NCBI GenBank assembly: GCA_029239875.1
Contig: JARBUD010000020.1
Span: 79,764-143,763 of the forward strand
DNA length: 64,000 bases
Reading direction: 5' to 3'
Source: Xanthobacteraceae bacterium
GTDB taxonomy: Bacteria > Pseudomonadota > Alphaproteobacteria > Rhizobiales > Xanthobacteraceae
Shown here: positions 41,893-50,181 of the stretch, piece by piece
Layout: each line of letters starts with the position of its first letter
How positions within the stretch are numbered: position 1 is the first letter of the stretch
Notes under the pieces: model-generated
The model's database searches: none
The model's input: the letters and a program-made list of their open reading frames with translations, nothing else
What the model was told of the DNA's origin: nothing
Translations under genes and position numbers: made by a program

Positions 41893-42516
41893 TCAGGCCT
41901 TGAGCTCCGCGACGGCCCGGGCGAAGGCGGCGGCGGTCCCGCTCACCTGCGCCCCCGTCATGCCGGGCTGGTAGAGCGCCGAGCCGAGGCCGAAGCCGCG
42001 CGCGCCGGCCTGCCAATAGGCCAGCATGGTCTCCGGCTTCACCCCGCCCACCGGCATCAGCGGCACCCCGGCGGGGAACACCGCGCGCCACGCCTTCACG
42101 ATAGCCGGCGGCAGCATCTCGGCGGGGAACAGCTTCACCGCGTCCGCGCCGGCCTTGAGCGCGGCGAAGGCTTCCGTCGGCGTCGCCGCGCCGGGCGTGC
42201 AGGCGAGGCCGAGCTGCTTGGCACGGCCGATCACCTCGGCGTCGGCATGCGGCATGACGATGAGCCCGCCGCCGACGTCCCGGATGCGATCCACATCCGC
42301 CGGGTCCAGCACGGTGCCGGCACCGACCAGCACGCCGGGGTGCCGAGCCGCCAGCGTCCCGATGCTCTTCAGCGGCTCCGGCGAGTTCAGCGGCACCTCG
42401 ATGATGCGGAAGCCGGCCTCGACCAGCACGTCGCCGACGTCCACGATCTCGTCGGGCTTCACCCCGCGCAGGATAGCGATCAGCGGGAAAGCGGCGAGCT
42501 GCGCCCGGAAATCCAT
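41893..42516 (-). CDS. dgoA: 2-dehydro-3-deoxy-6-phosphogalactonate aldolase (DgoA, KDPG/KHG aldolase family)
   Basis: A 207-residue class I aldolase. PLIAILRGVKPDEIVDVG opens the barrel, with Glu in IEVPLNSPEPL, and the Schiff-base Lys is in GADAVKLFPAEMLPP. The GVKPDE start and LNSPEPLKSI are those of DgoA rather than Eda. It cleaves 2-keto-3-deoxy-6-phosphogalactonate to pyruvate and glyceraldehyde 3-phosphate. ATG at 42516 has AAGGTG upstream and begins 2 nt after the dgoK stop; a GTG two codons earlier is possible. Confidence 0.87.
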   Translation of the reverse strand: MDFRAQLAAFPLIAILRGVKPDEIVDVGDVLVEAGFRIIEVPLNSPEPLKSIGTLAARHPGVLVGAGTVLDPADVDRIRDVGGGLIVMPHADAEVIGRAKQLGLACTPGAATPTEAFAALKAGADAVKLFPAEMLPPAIVKAWRAVFPAGVPLMPVGGVKPETMLAYWQAGARGFGLGSALYQPGMTGAQVSGTAAAFARAVAELKA

Positions 42517-42518
42517 TC

Positions 42519-43472
42519 TCACACCTTCATCTGTGCACGATGCGTGCGCGCCAGCGCGAACAGCCCCGCAAAGGTCACGCCGTCATCCAGCGCGGCGGAG
42601 GTCAGGTCGTAATGCGCCAGCGCCCGGCGATAGAGCCCGGCGAGGTCGCCGCGCCCGACCAGATAGACCGGCGACGGCGACAGCGCGAAGAAATCCCTCG
42701 CCTCACGCACCTCCTCGCCGATGATGAGGCCGGACATGTAGTCGGCCAGTTGCTCCGGCGGCGTCTTGCCGAGCAGGCCGCGGCTGCGCACGGAGAACAG
42801 GTGGTGCAGCAGCTTGCCGCTCGCTGACATGTCGCAGCCGAGGTCGAAGGTCTCGCCCGGCTCGCCGCCTTTCGGGCCACCTTCCGGCATCAGCCGGCCA
42901 AGGATGGAGTGGCGGCGCAGCACGTCGAACATCTCGCCGGTCATGAAGGTGCGGAAACCGGCGATGCGCCCACCCGCCACCCGCACCCATTTGGAATGGG
43001 TGCCCGGCAGCACGAACACGCCCTCGCTCACCCCGAGCGAGGCGAGCGCGCCGAAGACCTGGGTCTCCTCGCCGCGCATGACGTCGGGCACGCCGTCATC
43101 GTGCTCGATCCTGAGCCCCGGCACGAAGCCGACATTCGCCAGTCCCTCGACCTCGACGAAGATGAGGCCGCGCGCCAGATCCTGGAAGCCCGCCGGGCAG
43201 GCGACATAGGGCGCCTCGACCCAGCCCTGCCGGCTGCCGATCATGCCGGAGGCGAGGACGGCGGCGCGGGGATGGCGCGCGATCCAGTCGCCGAACAGCG
43301 CACGAAAGATGTCCTCGAAGCGGCGCCCATTGGCGAACATGATGCCGTCGGGCGAGGCGAGACGGTCGACGATCGCCCCATCCGGCGCCAGCAGCGCCGC
43401 CCGCAGCGAGGAGGTACCCCAGTCGATGGCGATGACCTCGCCGGCGTCCTCGGTGTCGGAAAGGCGCATCAT
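42519..43472 (-). CDS. dgoK: 2-dehydro-3-deoxygalactonokinase (DgoK)
   Basis: A 317-residue sugar-acid kinase of the ASKHA fold. Family motifs: VIAIDWGTSSLRAALL at the N-terminus, SGMIGSRQGWVEAPYVACP, FVLPGTHSKWVRVAGGRI (catalytic region) and MTGEMFDVLRRHSILG. It phosphorylates 2-keto-3-deoxy-D-galactonate for the aldolase encoded 2 nt downstream. No galactonate dehydratase or transporter is inside the window. Two consecutive ATG codons mark the start and neither has a clear ribosome site. Confidence 0.87.
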   Translation of the reverse strand: MMRLSDTEDAGEVIAIDWGTSSLRAALLAPDGAIVDRLASPDGIMFANGRRFEDIFRALFGDWIARHPRAAVLASGMIGSRQGWVEAPYVACPAGFQDLARGLIFVEVEGLANVGFVPGLRIEHDDGVPDVMRGEETQVFGALASLGVSEGVFVLPGTHSKWVRVAGGRIAGFRTFMTGEMFDVLRRHSILGRLMPEGGPKGGEPGETFDLGCDMSASGKLLHHLFSVRSRGLLGKTPPEQLADYMSGLIIGEEVREARDFFALSPSPVYLVGRGDLAGLYRRALAHYDLTSAALDDGVTFAGLFALARTHRAQMKV

Positions 43473-43758
43473 GGCGGGCGGGCTCAGTCCTGCACGGAGA
43501 GCTGGCGCCACGCGCGAACATGGTGCCCGGCATCCGGAAGGGCGGGCCTCTGCGGGCCAGCGGGTCGGTGGCGAAAGAGTTTCATCGAGCCCGTCTCTTA
43601 AAGCGTTTCCGGGCAAAGGGCGAGAGCCTCGCCGGAAGGCGACCCACCGCAGGGCAGTCCGCGCTCTTTCCATGGCATGGAACCGCCGGAAGCGCTCCGG
43701 CCGCATCCCCGGCATATCGCGCCGCGCCCCCTATCCCGCGCCCGAGGAGTCTGGAATC
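43473..43758. other. Non-coding gap between dgoK and the fkbM leader
   Basis: About 286 bp with no gene that I can support (360 bp to the fkbM start). It contains one short stem, GCCGGA/TCCGGC around AGCGC at 43685-43701, and a relatively AT-richer TCTCTTAAAGCGTTTCC segment near 43592-43610 that could be promoter DNA for the rightward gene. Nothing else stands out. Confidence 0.4.
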
Positions 43759-43836
43759 ATGCCGCTTCTTCGCCGGTGGCGAAGGCGCGTGCCCGCCCGA
43801 GCGGGCGCCGGGGGGCGTGCAGCAGGGACTAGATGA
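43759..43836 (+). CDS. Possible 25-residue Arg-rich leader peptide overlapping fkbM
   Basis: An ATG at 43759 preceded by GAGGAG at a 9-nt spacing opens a 26-codon frame that ends in a TGA overlapping the fkbM start (ATGA at 43833). The peptide has nine Arg in 25 residues (MPLLRRWRRRVPARAGAGG...). Inside it a 6-bp hairpin GCCCGC/GCGGGC lies at 43791-43806. This could be a translated leader controlling fkbM, or chance in GC-rich DNA. Confidence 0.3.
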   Translation: MPLLRRWRRRVPARAGAGGRAAGTR

Positions 43837-44930
43837 TGACGTATCCCGTCAAGCATGTCCGGATCGCGGACAAGCAATACGACATTGCGGGACCGAGCGA
43901 GTCGGACGCCTATTTCAATCTGATCCACGACGACTTCGAGGCGCATTTCCACCTCTTCTGCCGGCAGTTCGTCCAGGACGACTATGTCTGCCTGGATATC
44001 GGCGCCAATATCGGCATGAAGAGCCTGATGCTGGCGCAGTTCGTGCCGCACGGAAAAGTCGTCGCCGTCGAGGCGGCCCCGGTCATCGGCCGCGTGCTCG
44101 ACCTGAACATCGCGGCGAGCAAAGAGACCAACATCATCGTCAGCCATTCCGCCATCAGCAACGAGGATGGCGAGGTCGCGTTCACCGAGGACTCGGCCTA
44201 CGGCCACATCTCCAGCGCCGGCGTGAGTGTTCCCGCCAAGAGGATTTCGACCCTGATGGCCGAGCACGGCCTCGACCGGCTCGACTTCGTGAAGATCGAC
44301 GTCGAGGGCTTCGAGTTCCCCATCCTGAAGGATGCGCTGGCCGAGCTGAACCGGCATCGGGCGCTGGTCTATCTCGAGTTCAACTCGCTGTGCCAGATCA
44401 TCTTCTCGAAGGTCTCGCCCTATGAGTTCGCGCAGTGGATCCTCGCGAACTTCTCCCATGTCTATGTGGTCCGGCCGCGGGAGGCGGAGGGGCGCGATCT
44501 CCATCGCCTCTCGCCGGACGAGGCGGTCAAGCTGGTGCGCATCAACCTGCTGGAGGACGGCTGCGTCACCGACCTCCTTGTCACCAACGCGCCCGAACGC
44601 CTCGAACCGGCCAAGGCCTATCTCGTCGAGCAGCGCGACAAGGCCGTCGCCGCACGTGACGAGATGGCTGCGCAGCTCGCCGAGACGCTGAGCCGGTGCG
44701 CAGCGCTGGAAGGCATGGTCGCGCAAGCGACCGGCGAGACGGCGCGGCTGAGCGCCGAGCACGAACAGGCGGTCGCCCAGCTGAGCACCGAGCACGAGCA
44801 GGCGGTGACGCAGCTTGGTGCCGAGCTCGATCAGGCACGACGGGAGCGCGACCATGCGCTGGCCACCCGAAAATGGTCCTCGCGCTCGTGGCGGCGTCCG
44901 CTTCGCGACCTGCTGCGCGGCGACCGCTGA
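43833..44930 (+). CDS. FkbM-family SAM-dependent methyltransferase with C-terminal coiled coil
   Basis: A 365-residue protein. Residues ~50-215 are an FkbM-type methyltransferase: DYVCLDIGANIGMKSLM (SAM motif I), VVAVEAAPVIGRVL (motif II), and the family hallmark LDFVKIDVEGFEFPILKDA. Residues ~270-345 form a coiled coil with two near-repeats (LSAEHEQAVAQ, LSTEHEQAVTQ), and the C-terminus is strongly basic. FkbM enzymes O-methylate glycans or natural products. It stands alone between leftward genes, so its acceptor is unknown; such isolated genes often relate to surface polysaccharide. AGGGA lies upstream of the doubled ATG. Confidence 0.85.
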   Translation: MMTYPVKHVRIADKQYDIAGPSESDAYFNLIHDDFEAHFHLFCRQFVQDDYVCLDIGANIGMKSLMLAQFVPHGKVVAVEAAPVIGRVLDLNIAASKETNIIVSHSAISNEDGEVAFTEDSAYGHISSAGVSVPAKRISTLMAEHGLDRLDFVKIDVEGFEFPILKDALAELNRHRALVYLEFNSLCQIIFSKVSPYEFAQWILANFSHVYVVRPREAEGRDLHRLSPDEAVKLVRINLLEDGCVTDLLVTNAPERLEPAKAYLVEQRDKAVAARDEMAAQLAETLSRCAALEGMVAQATGETARLSAEHEQAVAQLSTEHEQAVTQLGAELDQARRERDHALATRKWSSRSWRRPLRDLLRGDR

Positions 44931-44948
44931 CGCTCGGGGGCCTGGCCG

Positions 44949-45728
44949 TCAGGCCGCGCCCATCTCGTCCAGCGCCATGGGCGACTCGGGCAGCACTTGG
45001 CCGCCATCGATCACCATGCCCTGGCCGGTGATGTAGGCCGCCTCCTCGGTAGCGAAGAACAACGCCGCATTGGCGATGTCGAACACGCTGCCGAGCTTCT
45101 TCATCGGCACGCTGGCGGCCGTCGAAGCGATATAGGCCTCGCCCATCCCCTCCATGCCCTCGGTGAGGATATTGCCCGGCATCACCGCATTGACGGTGAT
45201 GTTCCACGGCGCCAGCTCGATCGCCGCCGTGCGCATGAAGCCGAGCTGGCCGGCCTTCGACGCGCCGTAATGCGTCCAGCCGGGAAAGCCGGTGATTGGT
45301 CCCGTAATGGATGAGGTGATGACGATCCGCCCCTTCTTTGCCGCCTTCATCGCCGGCAGCACGGCGGAGACCGACAGGAAGGTGCCCTTGAGGTTCGTGT
45401 TCATCACCAGGTCGAAATCGGCCGCGGTCATCGCGCCGAGCTTGGCAGCGGGGAAGATGCCGGCATTGGCGCAGAGCACGTCGATCGAGCCGTAGCGCTC
45501 CAGCGCGACCGCCGCCATCGCCTCGGTGCTCTCCGGGCTGGTGACGTCGGCGGCGAAGCCCGAAGCATTCGACCCGATCTCCGCCGCCACCTTCTCGGCA
45601 TCGGCCAGCGTGCGGCTGACCACCAGCACGTTGAGCCCCGCCTCGCCGAAGCGCAGCGCGATGCCGCGTCCGATGCCCTTGCTGGCGCCGGTGACGATGA
45701 CGGTCTTTCCCGCGAGCGACGTGAACAT
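44949..45728 (-). CDS. Classical SDR divergent from the second Pot-type importer
   Basis: A 259-residue SDR with TGASKGIG (13-20), CANAG near 90 (Cys-Ala-Asn-Ala-Gly, a mild variant of NNAG), Ser in ITSSITGP and Tyr-Lys in THYGASKAG. The long C-terminus ends in PESPMALDEMGAA. It resembles FabG-like sugar or alcohol dehydrogenases. Its divergent position suggests that it works on the same compound as the importer, kinase and PLP enzyme to its right, for example oxidising an alcohol or aldehyde product. Confidence 0.86.
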   Translation of the reverse strand: MFTSLAGKTVIVTGASKGIGRGIALRFGEAGLNVLVVSRTLADAEKVAAEIGSNASGFAADVTSPESTEAMAAVALERYGSIDVLCANAGIFPAAKLGAMTAADFDLVMNTNLKGTFLSVSAVLPAMKAAKKGRIVITSSITGPITGFPGWTHYGASKAGQLGFMRTAAIELAPWNITVNAVMPGNILTEGMEGMGEAYIASTAASVPMKKLGSVFDIANAALFFATEEAAYITGQGMVIDGGQVLPESPMALDEMGAA

Positions 45729-45986
45729 GATCAGGCCATTCCCTAAATTTTCTGGATGATCAGAGGCTTGGCAGGTCAGCGCATCACTTCGCCGGCATGA
45801 ATGCCGCCGATTTGGGCTGCCTGCCTTTTCATCACGTTGCGCTGCAAAAATGGTGTTGTAAAGCCCAAAACATGATGTTTAGGATCGCACACAGTCCAAC
45901 ATGAGAACCACATCCGTCTCGCCCGGATGCGGCATCCGAACGCGCGGCGAAAACCATCCGCGCCAACAATCCAGAGGGACTTCGAG
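45729..45986. promoter_or_regulatory. Divergent control region of the SDR and the second Pot-type operon
   Basis: 258 bp, AT-richer than its surroundings. AAACAT-G-ATGTTT at 45868-45880 is a perfect 13-nt dyad; TTGTAA at 45856-45861 with TTAGGA 17 nt on (45879-45884) could be a promoter, which would place the dyad in its spacer. The DeoR-type regulator at the end of the importer genes is the natural candidate to bind here. Confidence 0.4.
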
Positions 45987-47141
45987 ATGGCCGGAATTTC
46001 CAGAAGGTCGCTGCTGAAGGGCATGGGCACGGGGCTGGGGGCTCTCGCCGCGGCCGGCCCGCTTTTCAACTCCAACAAGGCGTTCGCCGCGCGCGAGAAG
46101 GAACTGAATATCCTGTGCTGGGAGGGCTACAACTCCGCCCAGGTGCTCGACCCGTTCCGCTCCAAGACCGGCGCCACGGTGAAGGCCGAGAGCCTCACCA
46201 ACGATCCCACCATGATCAACCGGCTGCGCGCCGGCGAGATCAACACCTGGGACCTGATCAACGTGAACAACCCTTGGGCGCGCAAGGTGATGCTGCCCGA
46301 GAAGCTGATCAAGCCGCTGCCCAAGGCCGAGTTCGAGCCGTTCTTCGACAAGATGCTGCCGGAGTTCAAGGCGCCCTACAAATGGGCGATGAGCGATGAC
46401 GGCAAGGACCTCATCGGCATGGCCCAGCGCTTCGGGCCCTACAGCTTCGTCGTCAACACCGACAAGGTCAGCCGCAAGACCGCCGAGGAAGTGGGCTGGG
46501 ACCTGTTTAACGATCCCAAGCTGTCGGGCAAGTACGGCATCCTCGAATCCGACGACTGGAACGTCTTCAACATCTTCATCGTCGCCGGCATCGACCCGTT
46601 CAAGGTCCACACGCCGGAAGAGCTGGCGAAGTTCGAAGAGACCGCCAAGCGCGTCTTCAAGGGCGCCAAGCTGATCGGCGACATCGCCTCGATGAACCAG
46701 GCGCTGATCTCCGGCGAGATCGACCTGCATCTGACCGGCGGCACCTATTCGGTCTCGCCGGCCCGCGCCGACGGCCATCCCGAGCTGCGCGCCATCACCC
46801 CGCTCAAGGGGCCGCTGGCCGGCGGCAAGGGCGGCATCTCCTGGATCGAGATCACCTCGACGGTGAACAACCCGAACCTGTCGCCGCTGGCGCTGGAGTT
46901 CCTGAAATACGTGCAGGCGCCCGACGTCGCCCACACCGTCGCATTCGCCGAGGGCACCTTCAATCCCGTCGCGCAGATGGGCAACAAGGCCTGCTTCGAC
47001 CTCTTCACCAAGGAGGAACTCGACGCCATCCAGTGGGACAGCCTGGAGGAGGAGATGGCCCGCTCGGTCGAATACGACATCGTGCCCAACTACGACAAGG
47101 CGCTCGACATCATGAACGCCGCCAAGCGGCTGCGGGGGTAG
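45987..47141 (+). CDS. PotD-family ABC substrate-binding protein with Tat-type signal
   Basis: A 384-residue exported protein. The N-terminus SRRSLLKGMGTG is a good twin-arginine motif, with cleavage expected near NKAFAAREK. The mature part opens LNILCWEGYNSAQVLDPF, the PotD/PotF pattern, and continues with a family-typical NVNNPWARKVM and GGISWIEITSTVNNP. Tat export means that it folds before crossing the membrane. It binds the cargo of the importer encoded 200 nt downstream; the branch is the one that includes non-polyamine amines, so the ligand is open. Confidence 0.88.
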   Translation: MAGISRRSLLKGMGTGLGALAAAGPLFNSNKAFAAREKELNILCWEGYNSAQVLDPFRSKTGATVKAESLTNDPTMINRLRAGEINTWDLINVNNPWARKVMLPEKLIKPLPKAEFEPFFDKMLPEFKAPYKWAMSDDGKDLIGMAQRFGPYSFVVNTDKVSRKTAEEVGWDLFNDPKLSGKYGILESDDWNVFNIFIVAGIDPFKVHTPEELAKFEETAKRVFKGAKLIGDIASMNQALISGEIDLHLTGGTYSVSPARADGHPELRAITPLKGPLAGGKGGISWIEITSTVNNPNLSPLALEFLKYVQAPDVAHTVAFAEGTFNPVAQMGNKACFDLFTKEELDAIQWDSLEEEMARSVEYDIVPNYDKALDIMNAAKRLRG

Positions 47142-47167
47142 GCCGAGTCGAGCAAGCGGATCGCGCC

Positions 47168-47273
47168 TGCGTCCTTCGACGCCCGGCTTTGCCGGGCACC
47201 TCAGGATGAGGAAGCAAGAACAGATTTCCTCATGCTGAGGAGCGGGGCACAGCCCCGCGTCTCGAAGCACGCA
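47168..47273. repeat. Cloverleaf-like palindromic intergenic repeat, copy B
   Basis: A 106-nt second copy of the element at 23330-23426. The outer arms are the same, with hairpins GCCCGGCtttGCCGGGC and CGGGGCacaGCCCCG, and the central variable loop is longer (AAGCAAGAACAGATTT). It starts 27 nt after the binding-protein stop and 68 nt before the ATPase start. Confidence 0.85.
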
Positions 47274-47340
47274 GTCGGCCGATCAATCGACATCACCACC
47301 GGCGACGACCACCCGCCGCCGGCGCATCACGGAAGACGAC

Positions 47341-48462
47341 ATGCTCCAGACCTTGCCGACCGAAGCCGCCCTCGCCGACGCCCCGCCCAAGCCCATCCTG
47401 CAGCTCGTGGGGGTGCGCAAAACCTTCGGCAGCTTCGCGGCGGTCGAGAACATCGATCTCGACGTGCGCGAGGGCGAGTTCCTGACCATCGTCGGCCCCT
47501 CCGGCTCGGGCAAGACCACGCTGCTGCGCATGCTCGCCGGCATGGATACGCCGAGCGAAGGCAACATCACGCTGCATGGCGAGCTGATCAACGACGTGCC
47601 GCCGAACAAGCGGCCGACCTGCTTGGTCTTCCAGTCGTTGGCGCTGTTCCCGCACAAGAGCGTCGGCGAGAACATCGCCTTCCCGCTCAAGGTGAAGGGC
47701 GTGGACGCGGCCGCCCGCAAGGCCCGTGCGCTGGAGCTGATGCGCATCGTCCGCCTGCCGGAGAGCTATCACGACAAGAACGTCATGAAGTGCTCGGGCG
47801 GCGAGCGCCAGCGCGTGGCCCTCGCCCGCGCGCTCGCCTACGACCCGGAGGTGCTGTTCTTCGACGAGCCCCTCTCGGCCATCGACTACAAGCTCAAGAA
47901 GACGCTGGAGAAGGAGCTGAAGGACCTTCACCGCGAGACCGGCAAGACCTTCATCTACATCACCCACTCGCTCGAGGAGGCGATGGTGATGTCGGATCGC
48001 ATCGGCGTGATGCGCGCCGGCCGGCTGGTGCAGGTCGGCACCCCGGAAGAAATCTATGGCGCCCCCGTCGACCGCTTCGTCTGCGAGTTCGTCGGCGAAG
48101 TGAACACGATAAGGGTGAAGCGCGGGCCGGACGGCCTCTGGTCCGGCGTCGACGTGCCCGGCAGCTTCAAGGTCGCCCCGCCGCAAGATGGCGCCGCGCT
48201 CGACGAGGCCTTCGTCGTCGTTCGCCCGGAATTCATGCGCTTCCTCGGCCCCGGCGAGAGCGCCGACAACCGGCTGGAAGGCACGGTCTACAACGAATAC
48301 TCGCTCGGCTCGCGCATCCAGTACCAGGTGCGCGTCGAGGCGAAGGGCGGCGAGAAGGTGATGCTGGTCGAGCTCTCCCGCGCCCGCGCGCTGCCCCCCG
48401 GCGCCGATCCGCATGTGACGCTCGGCTGGGACGCCGCCGACGCCTTCACGCTCGAGAGCTGA
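47341..48462 (+). CDS. Pot-type ABC transporter ATPase (second system)
   Basis: A 373-residue ATPase with Walker A GPSGSGKTT, Q-loop LVFQSLALFPHKS, signature [16 protein letters not shown] (Cys instead of Leu at the first signature position), Walker B VLFFDEPLSAID and H-loop THSLEEAM. A C-terminal TOBE-like domain covers about 245-373. It drives the two permeases that follow. The ATG at 47341 gives the normal N-terminal extension before the first strand. Confidence 0.88.
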   Translation: MLQTLPTEAALADAPPKPILQLVGVRKTFGSFAAVENIDLDVREGEFLTIVGPSGSGKTTLLRMLAGMDTPSEGNITLHGELINDVPPNKRPTCLVFQSLALFPHKSVGENIAFPLKVKGVDAAARKARALELMRIVRLPESYHDKNVMKCSGGERQRVALARALAYDPEVLFFDEPLSAIDYKLKKTLEKELKDLHRETGKTFIYITHSLEEAMVMSDRIGVMRAGRLVQVGTPEEIYGAPVDRFVCEFVGEVNTIRVKRGPDGLWSGVDVPGSFKVAPPQDGAALDEAFVVVRPEFMRFLGPGESADNRLEGTVYNEYSLGSRIQYQVRVEAKGGEKVMLVELSRARALPPGADPHVTLGWDAADAFTLES

Positions 48463-48465
48463 GCG

Positions 48466-49371
48466 ATGGCCGACATCGCCCTCACACACGCCCCCGAGAC
48501 CGCCGCCGAGCTGCGTCATGCGCGGATGCTCTCGGCCGGGGCGCGCTGCGCGCTGCCCGTCGCGATCCTGCTCGGCATCGGCTTCGCCGCCCCGCTCGTC
48601 GCCATCCTCGGCTATGCCTTCGCGACGCCGCGCAGCTTCGACGTCTTCCGCTCCTTCACGCTGGAGAACTTCGCCACCCTGTTCAACCCGTCGAACACGG
48701 TGTGGCTCTCCTTCCTGTGGTCCTGCGGCTTCGCGCTCTCGACCGTCGCCATCCTCGCGGTCGTCGCCTATCCCATCGCCTACGGCCTCAACGTCGTGTT
48801 CGGCCGCGCCGCGCCGCTGATCAGCGTGCTGTTCGTCTTCCCGCTCTTCGTCTCGGAGAACGTCCGGCTCTATGGCTGGGTGCTGTTCTACATCAAGAAC
48901 GGCGTGCTCGACGGCACGCTGAAATGGCTGGGCCTTGCCGGCGGACCGGAAGTGCTGTTCACGCCCGGCATCACGCTGTTCGGCATGGTCTATACCTACC
49001 TGCCCTTCATGCTGTTCCCGATGACGCTGGGCCTCGCCCTCGTGCCGCGCGACCTCGTCGACGCCGCGCGCGATCTCGGCGCCGGGCGCCTGCTGATCTG
49101 GCGCGAGATCGAATTGCCGCTGGCCATGCCCGGCATCCTCATCGGCATGCTGCTCACCTTCGTGCTCGCCATCGGCGCCACGGCGGAGGCCAAGATCCTC
49201 GGCGGCCAGTCGATCATCGTCATCTCGCACGACATCGAGATCGCCTTCACCTATTCGCAGAACTGGCCGCTCGGCTCGGCGCTCGCCGTCGTCGTCACCG
49301 CCTTCATCGGCGGGCTGACGCTGTTCGCGCTGTCGAAGCTCGACCTCGACCGCATGCTGGGGAGGCGCTGA
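48466..49371 (+). CDS. Pot-type ABC transporter permease (PotB-like, second system)
   Basis: A 301-residue permease with about six spans. VFPLFVSENVRLYGWVLF occupies the position of the PotB IPFWTNxLIR signature but differs from it, marking a divergent subgroup. The coupling loop is DAARDLGAGRLLIWREIELP followed by LAMPGIL (~180-205). It starts 3 nt after the ATPase stop and its stop overlaps the next start by 1 nt. Confidence 0.88.
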   Translation: MADIALTHAPETAAELRHARMLSAGARCALPVAILLGIGFAAPLVAILGYAFATPRSFDVFRSFTLENFATLFNPSNTVWLSFLWSCGFALSTVAILAVVAYPIAYGLNVVFGRAAPLISVLFVFPLFVSENVRLYGWVLFYIKNGVLDGTLKWLGLAGGPEVLFTPGITLFGMVYTYLPFMLFPMTLGLALVPRDLVDAARDLGAGRLLIWREIELPLAMPGILIGMLLTFVLAIGATAEAKILGGQSIIVISHDIEIAFTYSQNWPLGSALAVVVTAFIGGLTLFALSKLDLDRMLGRR

Positions 49372-50171
49372 TGGCCATCACCCACAAGCGGCGCGACGCC
49401 GCCATATGGGGCTGGACGCTCTTCGTCCTCGTCGTGGTCTATCTGCCCATCGCCTGCGGCGCGCTGGCGAGCTTCAACAAGAGCCGATACTTCGGCTTCC
49501 CGGTGAAGCAGTACTCCACCGACTGGTGGGGCAAGACGGTCGATTCCATCGAGATCGGCATGATCGTGAAGACCTCGATCAGCGTCGCCTTGCTGGTCAC
49601 GGTGTTCTCCGTCGTCATCGCCACCTTCGGCGCGCTCGCCTTTGCACGCTACGACTGGAAGGGCCGGCGGCTCTACCAGAAGCTCATATTGCTGCCGATC
49701 TTCTTCCCGCAGCCGGTGCTCGGCCTCGCAATGCTGCTCGGCTTCAACGCCGTCGGCATCCAGACGAGCTGGATGACGGCGGTGTTCGCGCACATGGTGT
49801 GGATCGTCCCCGTCGTGACGCTGGTGATCGCCATCCAGGTCTATGGTTTCGATCCCTCGCTGGAGGAAGCCGCCTTCGATCTCGGCTGCTCGCGCCTGCA
49901 GGTGCTGCGCGAGGTGACGCTGCCCTTGCTCTGGCCGGGCATCTGGTCGGGAATGCTGTTCGCCTTCCTGCTCTCCTGGAGCAACTTCCCGCTCTCGCTC
50001 TACACGACCGGCGCCGACTCGACGATTCCCGAATGGCTCTATGCCAAGATGGTCGCGGGCTATACGCCCATGGTCCCGGCGCTCGGCACCATGGCGACGC
50101 TCGGCGCGGCGGCGCTGCTGCTGGCCGGCGGACTGGTGGGAATGCTCGTGCGCCGGCGGGCAACAGCGTGA
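49371..50171 (+). CDS. Pot-type ABC transporter permease (PotC-like, second system)
   Basis: A 266-residue permease. The coupling loop is visible at LEEAAFDLGCSRLQVLREVT followed by LPLLWPGIWSGM (~160-190). SWSNFPLSLYTTGADST replaces the SLDDxxxTxF pattern of classic PotC, again marking a divergent Pot subgroup. The TGATG overlap with the upstream permease shows tight coupling. The DeoR gene begins 10 nt downstream. Confidence 0.88.
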   Translation: MAITHKRRDAAIWGWTLFVLVVVYLPIACGALASFNKSRYFGFPVKQYSTDWWGKTVDSIEIGMIVKTSISVALLVTVFSVVIATFGALAFARYDWKGRRLYQKLILLPIFFPQPVLGLAMLLGFNAVGIQTSWMTAVFAHMVWIVPVVTLVIAIQVYGFDPSLEEAAFDLGCSRLQVLREVTLPLLWPGIWSGMLFAFLLSWSNFPLSLYTTGADSTIPEWLYAKMVAGYTPMVPALGTMATLGAAALLLAGGLVGMLVRRRATA

Positions 50172-50181
50172 GTGACGCAGC

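Noticed and set aside
47232..49370. A long plus frame fused in front of the PotC-like permease
   Set aside because: The part before 49371 is the wrong frame of the ATPase and PotB-like genes. The real permease starts at 49371 in a TGATG overlap.
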